From NCBI GenBank assembly GCA_040901465.1, contig JBBDYN010000020.1, positions 94,962-158,961 of the forward strand: a stretch of 64,000 bases of DNA, written 5' to 3'. Source of the stretch: JAUSIF01 sp040901465 (GTDB lineage: Bacteria; Pseudomonadota; Alphaproteobacteria; Rhizobiales; Xanthobacteraceae). Positions 1 to 8,030 of the stretch are shown here, one piece after another. The position numbers and the translations under genes are program-made. Position 1 is the stretch's first letter. Each line of letters begins with the position of its first letter. Below the pieces are notes generated by a model. The model did no database searches and was not told the DNA's origin. It worked only from the letters and a program-made list of their open reading frames with translations.

Positions 1-802
1 CCGAGGGCGTGAACAGGAGCCCGCCGAGCGCCTCGGTCATGCCGATGAGGACACCGCCGAGCAGCGCGCCCGGCATGGAACCAAGCCCGCCGGTGATCAC
101 GATCACGAAGGCAAGCAGCGTGTAGGCCGGCCCGATCGCGGGCGTGACATCGATTACGATCATCAGCATCGCGCCCGCGGCGCCGACGCACGCCGCGCCG
201 ATGCCGAAGGTCAGCGCATAGAGGCGCTTGACGTTGAGGCCGACCACGAGCGCGCCGTCATAATTGTCGGCGCAGGCGCGGATTGCCTTGCCGATCAAGG
301 TGAACCGGAAAAAGGCGAAGAGAGTCGCCGCCACCGCGAGCGCGGCACCCGCGGCATAGATTTTGGACGCGTCCATGATCAGCGGGCCGAGCTGATAACT
401 GTCGAAGGAATAGGGGGTGTGCAGGCCCTGCGCGTCGGGGCCGAACACGATGAGCTGGATGTTCACGAGGATCAGCGCAACCGCGACCAAAAGCATGAAC
501 TGGCTGTGCTCGGGCCGATTGATGAATGGATTGATCAGGCCGATCTGCAGCAGATATCCGAACGCGAACAGGACGGCTGCGATGGGCACCAGCATGATCA
601 GCGGATCAAGCCCGAAGGCCTGAAAAAGAATTAGAGCGAGATACATCGCGACGGTCATCATCTCGCCGTGGGCGAAATTGACCACGCGCACGACGCCGAA
701 AATGACCGACAAGCCGAGCGCCATCAGGCCGTAGACGAGACCGGTCAGCAGGCCGCTCACGGCGACGTTCAGATAGATTTCGACCGGCACCGGCAGCCCC
801 AT
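1..802 (-). CDS. Branched-chain amino acid-type ABC transporter permease (LivH family), 3' end outside window
   Basis: Inner-membrane permease of a branched-chain amino acid-type (HAAT) ABC importer. The reading frame opens at an ATG at 802 and stays open to the window edge, so about 267 residues are present and the C-terminus is missing. It begins MGLPVPVEIYLNVAVSGLL and shows the LivH-like GLxVIFGVxRVVNFAHGE segment, several hydrophobic helices, and the RACADNYDGALVVGLN loop typical of the EAA-like cytoplasmic region. It lies 52 bp downstream of the substrate-binding protein on the same strand, with a strong hairpin between them. The transported solute cannot be told from sequence: this family carries amino acids, amides and aromatic acids. 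Confidence 0.9.
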   Translation of the reverse strand, partial: MGLPVPVEIYLNVAVSGLLTGLVYGLMALGLSVIFGVVRVVNFAHGEMMTVAMYLALILFQAFGLDPLIMLVPIAAVLFAFGYLLQIGLINPFINRPEHSQFMLLVAVALILVNIQLIVFGPDAQGLHTPYSFDSYQLGPLIMDASKIYAAGAALAVAATLFAFFRFTLIGKAIRACADNYDGALVVGLNVKRLYALTFGIGAACVGAAGAMLMIVIDVTPAIGPAYTLLAFVIVITGGLGSMPGALLGGVLIGMTEALGGLLFTPS

Positions 803-810
803 CTAGCAAT

Positions 811-836
811 GCTCCGGCCGCGCGAGCGGCCGGAGC
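811..836 (-). other. Perfect 11-bp stem-loop between binding protein and permease
   Basis: GCTCCGGCCGC at 811-821 and GCGGCCGGAGC at 826-836 are perfect reverse complements separated by GCGA. The hairpin fills most of the gap between the binding-protein stop (855) and the permease start (802). No T-run follows, so it is not a textbook terminator. Such hairpins often act as partial terminators or 3'-end RNA stabilisers, which would keep binding-protein levels above permease levels. That role is inferred. Confidence 0.65.
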
Positions 837-854
837 AAATCGCACTGATTAAAA

Positions 855-2111
855 TCAGCGCTTGTCGTAGGGCTTCATCGGCAACTCGGGTTTGGCGTTC
901 GACGCCGCCTTGGGCGCGACCGCGACGAGCTTGCCGCCGCGATTCTGAATCGCGGAGTTCTTCAGCTTGTCGTTCTGGCCCTTGGCGTCGAACTGGACGC
1001 CGGGGCCCGTGCTGACGTTGTCCTTGATGTTGGTCGTGCGGATCGCGTCGGCGAGCGCCTTCGGATCGGTCGACCCGGCCCGCTTGTAGGCATCGGCCGC
1101 AATCTGCAGCGCTTCGAACGTATAGATGTGGTTGGTGTTCAGGTTGATGTCCGGATAGGCCTTGGCGAGCGCGGCCTCCAGCAGCTTCGAGTTCTTCTTG
1201 TTCGGGTCGTACCAGGGCACGAAGCTCAAAGGTCCGTCGGACAGCTTGGCGAGCGTCTTCAAGTACTGATCCTCGTACCAGCCCGGGCCCATGCTGAGCA
1301 CCGCCATCGGCGTCCAGCGCTGCTTGATCAATTCGCGAGTGATCAAGATCGCGTCGTTCAGGCGGCTGACCATGAGCAGCGCTTCCGCGCCGGTCGCCTT
1401 GGCCTTGGCGACTTCGACCGAGAGATCGCGCGCCGCCGGGTCGTAGGCAATCGTTTCGAGAATCTTGTACGGCATGTCGAACTTCGGCATCACGGCGCCG
1501 ATGCCTTTTTGCATCGCCTGGCCGAAGGTGTCGTTTACGTGCATGAACACGACCGACTTGGGAGCGGCGCCGGCGAGGGCGAACACTTCCTTCTGGTTGC
1601 CAAAGGCGTCGCCGAGGATCATCGGCGCGGTCGGGAAGTTGCGGAACACGAACTTGTAGCCCTGCTCGGTGATGGGCGGGGCGGCGGCGATGTTGATGAC
1701 GAACGGAATGCCGCGCTGCTCGGCGACCTGGGCGATCGAGGTGGTCTGGCCGGAATCGAATGCGCCGACCAGCAGCTGCGCGCCTTCGGCGATCAGCCGC
1801 TCGGCGCGGGCGCGGGCGACGTCGACGTTGGACTCGGTGTCGCCATTCATGATCTGCAAGTTGGGCAGACCGAGACCCTTGAGGATGCCGGCCGCGACTT
1901 CGACGCCGCGTTGGCAGTCCTGGCCGATACCGGCTTGCACGCCCGAGCGCGGCAGAAGCACGCCAACTTTGAGCGGGCCGCTCTGCGCGCGGACGATATT
2001 GAACGGCGCGGTGCCGGCAACGAAGCCGGCCGCGGCGGCGCCCGTGGCGAAGGTTCGCCGAGTGATGCCGGTCCCCCGGCGCGCTGAATCTCTCTTGGAA
2101 TTCCGGCTCAT
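855..2111 (-). CDS. ABC transporter substrate-binding protein, LivJ/periplasmic-binding type (HAAT family)
   Basis: Periplasmic solute receptor of 418 residues for the permease downstream. The N-terminus has a twin-arginine-type signal (TRRTF at residues 17-21, then an Ala/Gly-rich hydrophobic stretch ending near VRAQ), suggesting Tat export. The body is the two-lobed Peripla_BP_6 fold, starting PLKVGVLLPRSGVQAGIGQD. The start ATG at 2111 has a good Shine-Dalgarno (GGGAGG) 6 nt upstream. ATP-binding subunits are not in the window and may lie beyond its left edge. Ligand unknown: members of this group bind branched amino acids, amides or aromatic carboxylates. Confidence 0.92.
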   Translation of the reverse strand: MSRNSKRDSARRGTGITRRTFATGAAAAGFVAGTAPFNIVRAQSGPLKVGVLLPRSGVQAGIGQDCQRGVEVAAGILKGLGLPNLQIMNGDTESNVDVARARAERLIAEGAQLLVGAFDSGQTTSIAQVAEQRGIPFVINIAAAPPITEQGYKFVFRNFPTAPMILGDAFGNQKEVFALAGAAPKSVVFMHVNDTFGQAMQKGIGAVMPKFDMPYKILETIAYDPAARDLSVEVAKAKATGAEALLMVSRLNDAILITRELIKQRWTPMAVLSMGPGWYEDQYLKTLAKLSDGPLSFVPWYDPNKKNSKLLEAALAKAYPDINLNTNHIYTFEALQIAADAYKRAGSTDPKALADAIRTTNIKDNVSTGPGVQFDAKGQNDKLKNSAIQNRGGKLVAVAPKAASNAKPELPMKPYDKR

Positions 2112-2254
2112 CGCTTTCCTCCCTGGCCCGTTACGGGCAACTGTTCCTTGCTTTACGAATTAGTACCTGATTGGCGGCGGTCCCGTCACTATGGGCGTCG
2201 GCGGTGAAATGCGCCGACCTCATTGCTGCCGCGCGGCCCCGGCGTGGCAGGCCG

Positions 2255-2295
2255 ATATTGTTGCTGTAGACAATCGATGTCAATGACAACAATAT
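2255..2295. promoter_or_regulatory. Long imperfect palindrome, candidate MarR operator
   Basis: ATATTGTTG at 2255-2263 is matched by its exact reverse complement CAACAATAT at 2287-2295. Inside, GACA at 2269-2272 pairs with TGTC at 2278-2281 around the same centre (2275). It sits in the divergent gap between the ABC binding-protein gene and the MarR gene, and is AT-rich in a GC-rich setting. MarR proteins bind such dyads, so autoregulation and control of the importer are plausible but inferred. Confidence 0.55.
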
Positions 2296-2346
2296 AGCGG
2301 GCGTCGGGATGTGGCCGCACGGCCGCCACGCGAACGAGGACCGATC

Positions 2347-2865
2347 GTGTCGGAAGGAAAACCCGCGCAAAGAGAGGCGCATCAAGACCCGGCCCCGACG
2401 GCTGCTCGCCGCGCCGAGCGGCCGGCAAGATTACGGCGGAAAGCGCTCGAACTCGGGGTCCTGAACAGCCATCTCGGCTATTTCGTCCGGCGCCTCCAGG
2501 TCTGGGTATTCCAGGATTTCATGCGGGCGCTTGCGAGCGTCGACGTGCGGCCGGCGCAGTACTCGGTGCTTGTGGTGATCGAAGCCAATCCGGGATTGCC
2601 GCAGTCCGACATCGCCGAATTCCTCGGCATCGAGCGCGCGCGGCTCGCGCGCATGCTCGACCGGCTCGAGAAGCGCGGTTTCACCGAACGCAGATCGTCG
2701 CCGAAGGACCGGCGCTCGCATGCGCTTTACCTCACGCGCGAGGGGCAGAAGACGCTGAAGCGCATCAAGGCGCTCGCGGCCGCGCATGAAGCGCAACTTG
2801 CCGCGAAGCTCGGGCCCGAGAAACGCAAGCTCCTGATCGATCTTCTGCGGGATTTCGACGGCTAG
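2347..2865 (+). CDS. MarR family transcriptional regulator
   Basis: DNA-binding regulator of 172 residues. I chose the GTG at 2347 because GAGGA lies 6 nt upstream; an in-frame ATG at 2311 would add 12 residues. A basic Arg/Ala-rich N-terminus of about 35 residues precedes the MarR domain. The winged helix is visible as LPQSDIAEFLGIERARLARM followed by LDRLEKRGFTERRSSPKDRR, where the DRR wing motif is typical. It is divergent from the ABC transporter and upstream of the 2990-5117 oxidoreductase genes, so it may control either. A dyad at 2255-2295 is a likely binding site. Confidence 0.85.
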   Translation: MSEGKPAQREAHQDPAPTAARRAERPARLRRKALELGVLNSHLGYFVRRLQVWVFQDFMRALASVDVRPAQYSVLVVIEANPGLPQSDIAEFLGIERARLARMLDRLEKRGFTERRSSPKDRRSHALYLTREGQKTLKRIKALAAAHEAQLAAKLGPEKRKLLIDLLRDFDG

Positions 2866-2989
2866 CGTTGCGGGCACGCAAAGCGGAAAGCCGGCCGCCG
2901 TTGCTGCGCCGGAGACTTCAATCGGATATGGTCGCGTCATCTCCGGCAGGCGCGTCGAATGCCTTCCGTCGATCAGAAGGAAATCCAGC

Positions 2990-3370
2990 ATGGACAAGAA
3001 GACTTATGACACCGGCCTCCAAATCCGCACGGCGGTCCTCGGCAAGGACTATGTCGAGAAGGCGACGCGCTCGGCCGACGAATTCAACCAGCCGCATCAG
3101 GAACTCGTGACCGAGTATTGCTGGGGCGCGGTGTGGGGACGCGAGGGCCTTTCGCGCAAGACGCGCAGCATGCTGAACCTCGCCATGATCGGCATTCTCA
3201 ATCGGCCGCACGAATTGCGGGCGCATATTCGCGGCGCGCTGACGAACGGCGTTACGAAGGACGAAATCCGCGAAGTATTCATGCAGCTCACGATCTATGC
3301 TGGCGTGCCTGCGGGCGTCGACGCGTTCCGCATTGCGCGCGAAGTGTTCGCGGAAATGGGGAAGTCCTGA
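2990..3370 (+). CDS. Carboxymuconolactone decarboxylase (CMD) family protein
   Basis: Protein of 126 residues covering one complete CMD domain, the all-helical fold shared by PcaC and AhpD. The segments EYCWGAVWGREGL and RPHELRAHIRGALTNGVT match the PcaC-type core, with a single Cys in the first. There is no CxxC pair, so an AhpD-like peroxidase is unlikely. PcaC decarboxylates 4-carboxymuconolactone in the protocatechuate pathway, but no other pca genes are present here, so a decarboxylase or related role in a nearby catabolic route is inferred. ATG at 2990 has AGAAGG upstream. It is first in a run with 3416-4309 and 4314-5117. Confidence 0.82.
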   Translation: MDKKTYDTGLQIRTAVLGKDYVEKATRSADEFNQPHQELVTEYCWGAVWGREGLSRKTRSMLNLAMIGILNRPHELRAHIRGALTNGVTKDEIREVFMQLTIYAGVPAGVDAFRIAREVFAEMGKS

Positions 3371-3415
3371 TTGCGCGGCACAGGCGCGGGCGTCGAACGT
3401 AGCCGGGGGAAGAAC

Positions 3416-4309
3416 ATGGAGATCGGATTCATCGGCCTCGGCACGATGGGCTTTCACTTGGCGCGGCGGCTGATCGAGGCCGGGCATCAGCTTGTCGTCT
3501 ATGACGTGCGGCCGGAGGCTATCGCGCGGCTCGCGAAGCTTGGCGCGAGGGCCGCTTCCTCGCCGCGCGACGTGGCTGACCGGGCGGAGACGGTGATGGT
3601 GAGCTTGCCGTCGCTCGATGCGGTGTTCTCGGTCGCGACCGGGAGGAACGGCGTGATTGAAGGGAAGAAAGTGCGTCGCTTTGTCGACCTGTCGACCACG
3701 GGCGCGCGCATGGCGGTGCGGATCGCGGAGGCGCTCGCGGCTCGCAATATCGTGCAGATCGACAGTCCGGTGAGCGGCGGCCCCGGCGGTGCAGAAAAGG
3801 GGACGCTTGCGGTGATGGTCTCGGGTCCGCCGGCGGAGATCGAATTGCTGCGGCCGGCGCTCAGCGTGTTCGGCAAGGTGTTCGTGATCGGCGACTGGCC
3901 CGGCATGGGCCAGACCATGAAGCTCGCGAACAATCTATTGTCCGCGACGGCGATGGCGGCGACGTCGGAAGCGGTGGTGATGGGCGTCAAAGCCGGGCTC
4001 GATCCAAGCGTGATGATCGAAGTGATCAACGCGGGCAGCGGGCGCAACAGCGCGAGCCAGGACAAGTTCCCGCGCTCGATCCTTCCGCGCACCTTCGACT
4101 ATGGCTTCACGAACGGGCTCATGTACAAGGACCTGCGGCTTTGCCTCGACGAAGCGGAAAATCTCGGCGTGCCGATGCGGGTCGGGAGCATGGTACGGGA
4201 CATGTTCCAGATCGCCACGACCGAGCATGGAGCGGACGCGGATTTCACCACGATCGTGAAGAGCGTCGAGAAACCCGCCGGGGTGGAAGTGCGCGGGCGG
4301 AACAAGTGA
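3416..4309 (+). CDS. NAD(P)-dependent beta-hydroxyacid dehydrogenase (3-hydroxyisobutyrate dehydrogenase family)
   Basis: Oxidoreductase of 297 residues. The N-terminal Rossmann motif is IGFIGLGTMGFHLARRL. The substrate-binding motif is DSPVSGGPGGAEKGTLAVM, and the catalytic Lys lies in MKLANNLL, all as in MmsB and tartronate-semialdehyde reductase. It would interconvert a beta-hydroxyacid and its semialdehyde with NAD(P). The start ATG at 3416 follows GGGGGAAG; 15 codons of open frame upstream are discarded. It lies 46 bp after the CMD gene and 4 bp before the metallo-hydrolase, probably one transcript. The exact substrate is not determinable. Confidence 0.88.
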   Translation: MEIGFIGLGTMGFHLARRLIEAGHQLVVYDVRPEAIARLAKLGARAASSPRDVADRAETVMVSLPSLDAVFSVATGRNGVIEGKKVRRFVDLSTTGARMAVRIAEALAARNIVQIDSPVSGGPGGAEKGTLAVMVSGPPAEIELLRPALSVFGKVFVIGDWPGMGQTMKLANNLLSATAMAATSEAVVMGVKAGLDPSVMIEVINAGSGRNSASQDKFPRSILPRTFDYGFTNGLMYKDLRLCLDEAENLGVPMRVGSMVRDMFQIATTEHGADADFTTIVKSVEKPAGVEVRGRNK

Positions 4310-4313
4310 TGCT

Positions 4314-5117
4314 ATGGGCGACGTCCACGAGATTTTTGCGATCCGCTACGCGCACCACGACCGCCGCTCGTCCGAGAACTTCCTCGGCGGCGACCCGCAC
4401 GACTCGCTGCAGCCGCTCGACTATTTCGTCTGGGTGATCAGAGGGTCGCATGGCACCATCGTTGTCGACACCGGCTTCGATGCGGCGATGGCGAAACAGC
4501 GCGGCCGCGAGATCACGAAGCCCGTGGAAGAGGGGCTGAAAGCGTTGAGCATCGATGCCGGCGTGGTCGAAAACGTGATCGTGACGCATTTGCATTACGA
4601 TCATGTCGGCAACCACGATCTGTTTCCGCGCGCGCGATATCATCTGCAAGACATGGAGATGGGCTTCGCGACGGGCCGGCACATGTGCCACCCGCACATG
4701 CGCGTTCCGTTCGAGGCGGACGACGTGGTGGCGATGGTGCGCAAGGTGTTCGCCGGCCGTGTCGCATTCCACGACGGCGACGAAGAGATTGCGTCGGGCA
4801 TCGGCCTGCATCGGATCGGCGGCCATTCCATGGGTTTGCAATGCGTGCGCGTGAAGACGCGGCGCGGTTACGTGGTGCTTGCATCGGATACGACGCATCT
4901 CTACGCCCACGTCGAAGAGGGGCGCGTGTATCCCATCACCTATAACGTCGGCGATGTGCTCGCCGGTTATCAAACATTGAAGCGGCTCGCCGATTCCATG
5001 GAGCACATCGTCCCCGGCCACGATCCGAAGGTGTTGGAACGCTATCCGGCGGCCGTACCCGGCCTGGAAAACTGGATCGTGCGGCTCGACGCCGACCCGA
5101 AGGGGAGTGCACGGTAA
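4314..5117 (+). CDS. Metallo-beta-lactamase-fold hydrolase, N-acyl-homoserine-lactonase-like
   Basis: Zn hydrolase of 267 residues. The metal motif HLHYDHVGN (HxHxDH) is present, followed by GGHSMGLQ, the bridging Asp in ASDTTHLY and VPGHDP, in the order seen in AiiA/AttM-type lactonases and related enzymes. It could open a lactone or hydrolyse a thioester or ester intermediate of the local pathway. Quorum quenching is possible, but no luxI/luxR genes are nearby. It follows the dehydrogenase by 4 bp. The downstream gene is convergent. Confidence 0.82.
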   Translation: MGDVHEIFAIRYAHHDRRSSENFLGGDPHDSLQPLDYFVWVIRGSHGTIVVDTGFDAAMAKQRGREITKPVEEGLKALSIDAGVVENVIVTHLHYDHVGNHDLFPRARYHLQDMEMGFATGRHMCHPHMRVPFEADDVVAMVRKVFAGRVAFHDGDEEIASGIGLHRIGGHSMGLQCVRVKTRRGYVVLASDTTHLYAHVEEGRVYPITYNVGDVLAGYQTLKRLADSMEHIVPGHDPKVLERYPAAVPGLENWIVRLDADPKGSAR

Positions 5118-5214
5118 GCGGTCGAATGCAAAGCGCCTTCAGAGCGCGGCCGAGCGCACAGCATTCCGTTCGCGAGCGAGACTGGGGCGTGGGCGTGTCC
5201 GTTCAGGCCGGCCG

Positions 5215-5985
5215 TCAGTACATGTAGTGGCCGCCATTGACGTGAATGACCTGTCCGGAGACGAAGCCGCCGGCGTCGCTGGCGAGAAAGAGGCACGCGG
5301 CGGCGATCTCGTCGACGTCGCCGAAGCGCTTGAGCGGAATTTCCGCCTGGATTTTTTCCTTGGCCTGGTGGGCGTATTGCGACCAGTCGCGCACGGTGTC
5401 GATCGCGCCGGGCGCCACCGTGTTCGCCGTGATGCCGCTTTCGCCGAATTCGCGGCCGATCGCCTTGGCGAGGCCGTGCAGGCCGGCCTTGGCCGTTACG
5501 TTGTGCGCGCGGTGGGTGACCTGGCCCCAGAAGCCGTCGAAGCCGGAGATGACGATGATGCGGCCCTTCTTCTGCTCGAGCATGTGCGGGAGGGCGTGGC
5601 GGGCGAGATAGAAGGCGGCCGAGAGATTGGTCTCGATCACCTCGCGCCATTCGTCGGGTGAGATTTCGAGGAAGGGCCGCATGCGGCGGATGCCGACGTT
5701 AGAGACGACCACGTCGACCATGCCGAATGTCTTGGCCGTTGTCTCGACCAGTCGGCTGACCTCTGCGTCTTTCGACACATCGGCGATGACGCCCGCGGCT
5801 TCGCCGCCGCGTTCGCGGATGCCGCGCACAACGGCGTCGACCGCGTCCTGGTCGCTGTGGCCGTTGACCACGACTTTGGCGCCGGCCGCGGCAAAACATT
5901 CGGCGACGGCGCGGCCGATGTTGCGCCCCGAGCCGGTGACGATCGCCACCCTTCCGTCCAATCGAAATCCGTCGGTCGTGAGCAT
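5215..5985 (-). CDS. Short-chain dehydrogenase/reductase-like protein lacking the catalytic Tyr
   Basis: Classical-length SDR of 256 residues. The cofactor motif is VTGSGRNIGRAVA (variant of TGxxxGIG), with NVG at about 96-98 and Asn120 in ETNLSAAFY. The active-site YxxxK is degenerate: Lys166 is preceded four residues earlier by Asn162 (HNVTAK), while a Ser is present at 147. The true start is taken as ATG 5985 (MLTTDGFRLDGRVAIV); further upstream the frame is antisense to the next gene. Such proteins may be NAD(P)-binding without classical dehydrogenase chemistry, or use another base. It is last in the minus-strand run from the CoA-transferase. Confidence 0.85.
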   Translation of the reverse strand: MLTTDGFRLDGRVAIVTGSGRNIGRAVAECFAAAGAKVVVNGHSDQDAVDAVVRGIRERGGEAAGVIADVSKDAEVSRLVETTAKTFGMVDVVVSNVGIRRMRPFLEISPDEWREVIETNLSAAFYLARHALPHMLEQKKGRIIVISGFDGFWGQVTHRAHNVTAKAGLHGLAKAIGREFGESGITANTVAPGAIDTVRDWSQYAHQAKEKIQAEIPLKRFGDVDEIAAACLFLASDAGGFVSGQVIHVNGGHYMY

Positions 5986-6011
5986 GGATGAACTCTTGGC
6001 TGGAATCCCGA

Positions 6012-7229
6012 CTAGTAGGAGCGCGGCATGCCGAGCACGTGCTGGCCGAGATAGGCGAGGATGAGGTTCGTCGAAATTGGCGCGATCTGCGCGATGCGGC
6101 ATTCGCGCCATTTGCGCTCGATGTCGTATTCGCGCGCGGCGGCGAAGCCGCCGAAGGTCTGCATGCAGGCTTCGCCCGCGTGCCATGCCGCCTCCGAAGC
6201 GAGGAGCTTCGCGGTGTTCGCTTCCTCGCCGCAGGGGAGGCCCGCGTCGAACAGCACCGCCGCGGCGCGGGCGACGAGATCGGCCGCCTTCCACTCCGCG
6301 TAGGCGCGCGCGATCGGAAACTGCACCCCCTGGTTCTGACCGATGGGCTTTCCGAATACGACGCGCTCGCTCGCGTATGCGGAGGCGCGCCGGATGAAAT
6401 AGCGCGCGTCGCCGAGGGACTCGGTGGCGACGAGGATGCGCTCGGCATTCATGCCGTCGAGGATATAGCGGAAGCCCTGACCCTCCGCGCCGATCAGGTT
6501 ATCCGCCGGCACCTTGAGATCGTCGAAGAACAGCTCATTGGTCTGATGATTGATCATGGTGTCGACGGGTCGGATCGTGAGACCCTTGCCGAGCGAGGCC
6601 GGGACATCGACGAGGAGGACGGAAAGGCCTTCGGTGCGCCGCTTCACTTCTTCTACCGGCGAGGTTCGCACGAGCAACATCATGAGGTCGGACTTATGGG
6701 CGCGGGAAGTCCAGAGCTTCTGGCCGTTGACGACGTAATGATCGCCCTTGCGGACGGCACGGGTCTTGAGCTGCGTCGTGTCGGAGCCGGTTGTAGGCTC
6801 CGTTACGCCGAAGGCTTGGAAGCGGATTTCGCCGGTGGCGATCTTGGGTAAATAGCGGCGCTTCTGCTCGTCGCTGCCGTGGCGCAGCAGGGTGCCCATC
6901 ATGTACATCTGCGCGTGACAGGCGGCGGCGGAGCAGCCGCTGGCGTGAATTTCTTCCAGGATCACGCAGCCGGCGCGGATCGGCAGGCCGGAGCCGCCGT
7001 ATTCTTCCGGAATCAGCGCGCCGAGATAGCCGGCCGCGCTGAGCTCATTGACGAATTCCTCGGCATATTCGCGCCGATCCTCGAGCTTGCGCCAGTATTC
7101 GCCGGGATATTTCGCGCAGATCACGCGCACGCCGCCGCGGATGTCGGAATAGTCCTCGCCGAGCGGGACCGTGGGCGAGGCGCGCCCGTCAGCGCTCGAT
7201 TTCATGTGTGTGTTCATTGCGCTCTGCAC
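6012..7229 (-). CDS. Acyl-CoA dehydrogenase with IVD-type catalytic Glu
   Basis: FAD-dependent alpha,beta-dehydrogenation of an acyl-CoA (405 residues), donating to electron-transferring flavoprotein. Family landmarks are FQAFGVTEPTTGSDTTQLKT (FAD/substrate loop) and YVVNGQKLWTS. The usual YEGT catalytic Glu position reads IAPIST here, so that base is absent. Instead Glu263 in MNAERILVATESLG aligns with the catalytic Glu of isovaleryl-CoA dehydrogenase, which points to a branched substrate. GTG at 7229 directly follows the hydratase stop and has AGGA 6 nt upstream; ATG 7217 or 7205 are alternatives. It is part of the minus-strand CoA operon. Confidence 0.9.
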   Translation of the reverse strand: MQSAMNTHMKSSADGRASPTVPLGEDYSDIRGGVRVICAKYPGEYWRKLEDRREYAEEFVNELSAAGYLGALIPEEYGGSGLPIRAGCVILEEIHASGCSAAACHAQMYMMGTLLRHGSDEQKRRYLPKIATGEIRFQAFGVTEPTTGSDTTQLKTRAVRKGDHYVVNGQKLWTSRAHKSDLMMLLVRTSPVEEVKRRTEGLSVLLVDVPASLGKGLTIRPVDTMINHQTNELFFDDLKVPADNLIGAEGQGFRYILDGMNAERILVATESLGDARYFIRRASAYASERVVFGKPIGQNQGVQFPIARAYAEWKAADLVARAAAVLFDAGLPCGEEANTAKLLASEAAWHAGEACMQTFGGFAAAREYDIERKWRECRIAQIAPISTNLILAYLGQHVLGMPRSY

Positions 7230-8030
7230 TCATTTTCCTTTGAAGACGGGCGGGCGCTTCTCGTTGAATGCCCGGACGCCCTCGTGGCGGTCTTCGGTGG
7301 AGATCATGCGCTCGTAGGCTTGTACCTCGATCATGAGCGCCGAACCGAGGTCGGTTTGCAGGCCCTGGTGGATGGCCTTTTTTGCTTGCCGAACGGCGAC
7401 CGGCGCGTTCCCGCAGATCGTGCGCGCGGCTTCGAGCGCGCGTGACATGAGTTCGGCGGGCTCGTACACCGCGTTGACCATGCCCCAGTCGTAGGCTTCC
7501 TGCGCGGTGAACGGCTTTCCGCTCAGGATCAATTCCTTGGCGCGGCGCTCGCCGATGGCGCGCGGCAGGTTCTGCGTGCCGCCGGCGCCCGGCATGATGC
7601 CGCGCGTCACCTCCGGCAGCGCGAAGCGCGCGGTGGAGGCCGCGTAGATAAAGTCGCAGCAAAGCGCGAGTTCGCAGCCGCCGCCGTGCGCGACGCCATT
7701 CACCGCCGCGATTACGGGCACGGAAGAATCGAGGATCGCGTAAGCGCTCTCTTCGATGATCGCGTGCTGAAGCCGCCAGGCCTCGTCGCTCATGCCCTGG
7801 CGCTCCTTGAGATCGCCGCCCGCGCTGAACGCCTGATCGCCGGCGCCGGTGAGGATGACGCAGCGGAGGTCGCCGGGTGTGAAGGCGAGGGGGGCGAATA
7901 CGGCGCGCAGGTCCTCGCAGGTGGCGGTGTTGATGGCGTTGCGCACCTCGGGACGATTGAACGTGACGATCCAGAGGCCTGCCTCGGGCTCCTCGACGCG
8001 CAGGGTATTCAACTTGGCGGGAATTTTCAT
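7230..8030 (-). CDS. Enoyl-CoA hydratase/isomerase
   Basis: Crotonase-fold hydratase of 266 residues. The oxyanion-hole segments are FSAGGDLK and NGVAHGGGCELALCCD. Both catalytic Glu residues appear to be present, in GGGCELAL and in LPEVTRGIMPGAGGT, which favours true hydratase activity over the isomerase or dehalogenase branches. It starts within the last four bases of the CoA-transferase gene and is followed directly by the acyl-CoA dehydrogenase, so the three are translationally coupled. In the proposed route it would hydrate the enoyl-CoA made by that dehydrogenase. Specificity is unknown. Confidence 0.92.
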   Translation of the reverse strand: MKIPAKLNTLRVEEPEAGLWIVTFNRPEVRNAINTATCEDLRAVFAPLAFTPGDLRCVILTGAGDQAFSAGGDLKERQGMSDEAWRLQHAIIEESAYAILDSSVPVIAAVNGVAHGGGCELALCCDFIYAASTARFALPEVTRGIMPGAGGTQNLPRAIGERRAKELILSGKPFTAQEAYDWGMVNAVYEPAELMSRALEAARTICGNAPVAVRQAKKAIHQGLQTDLGSALMIEVQAYERMISTEDRHEGVRAFNEKRPPVFKGK

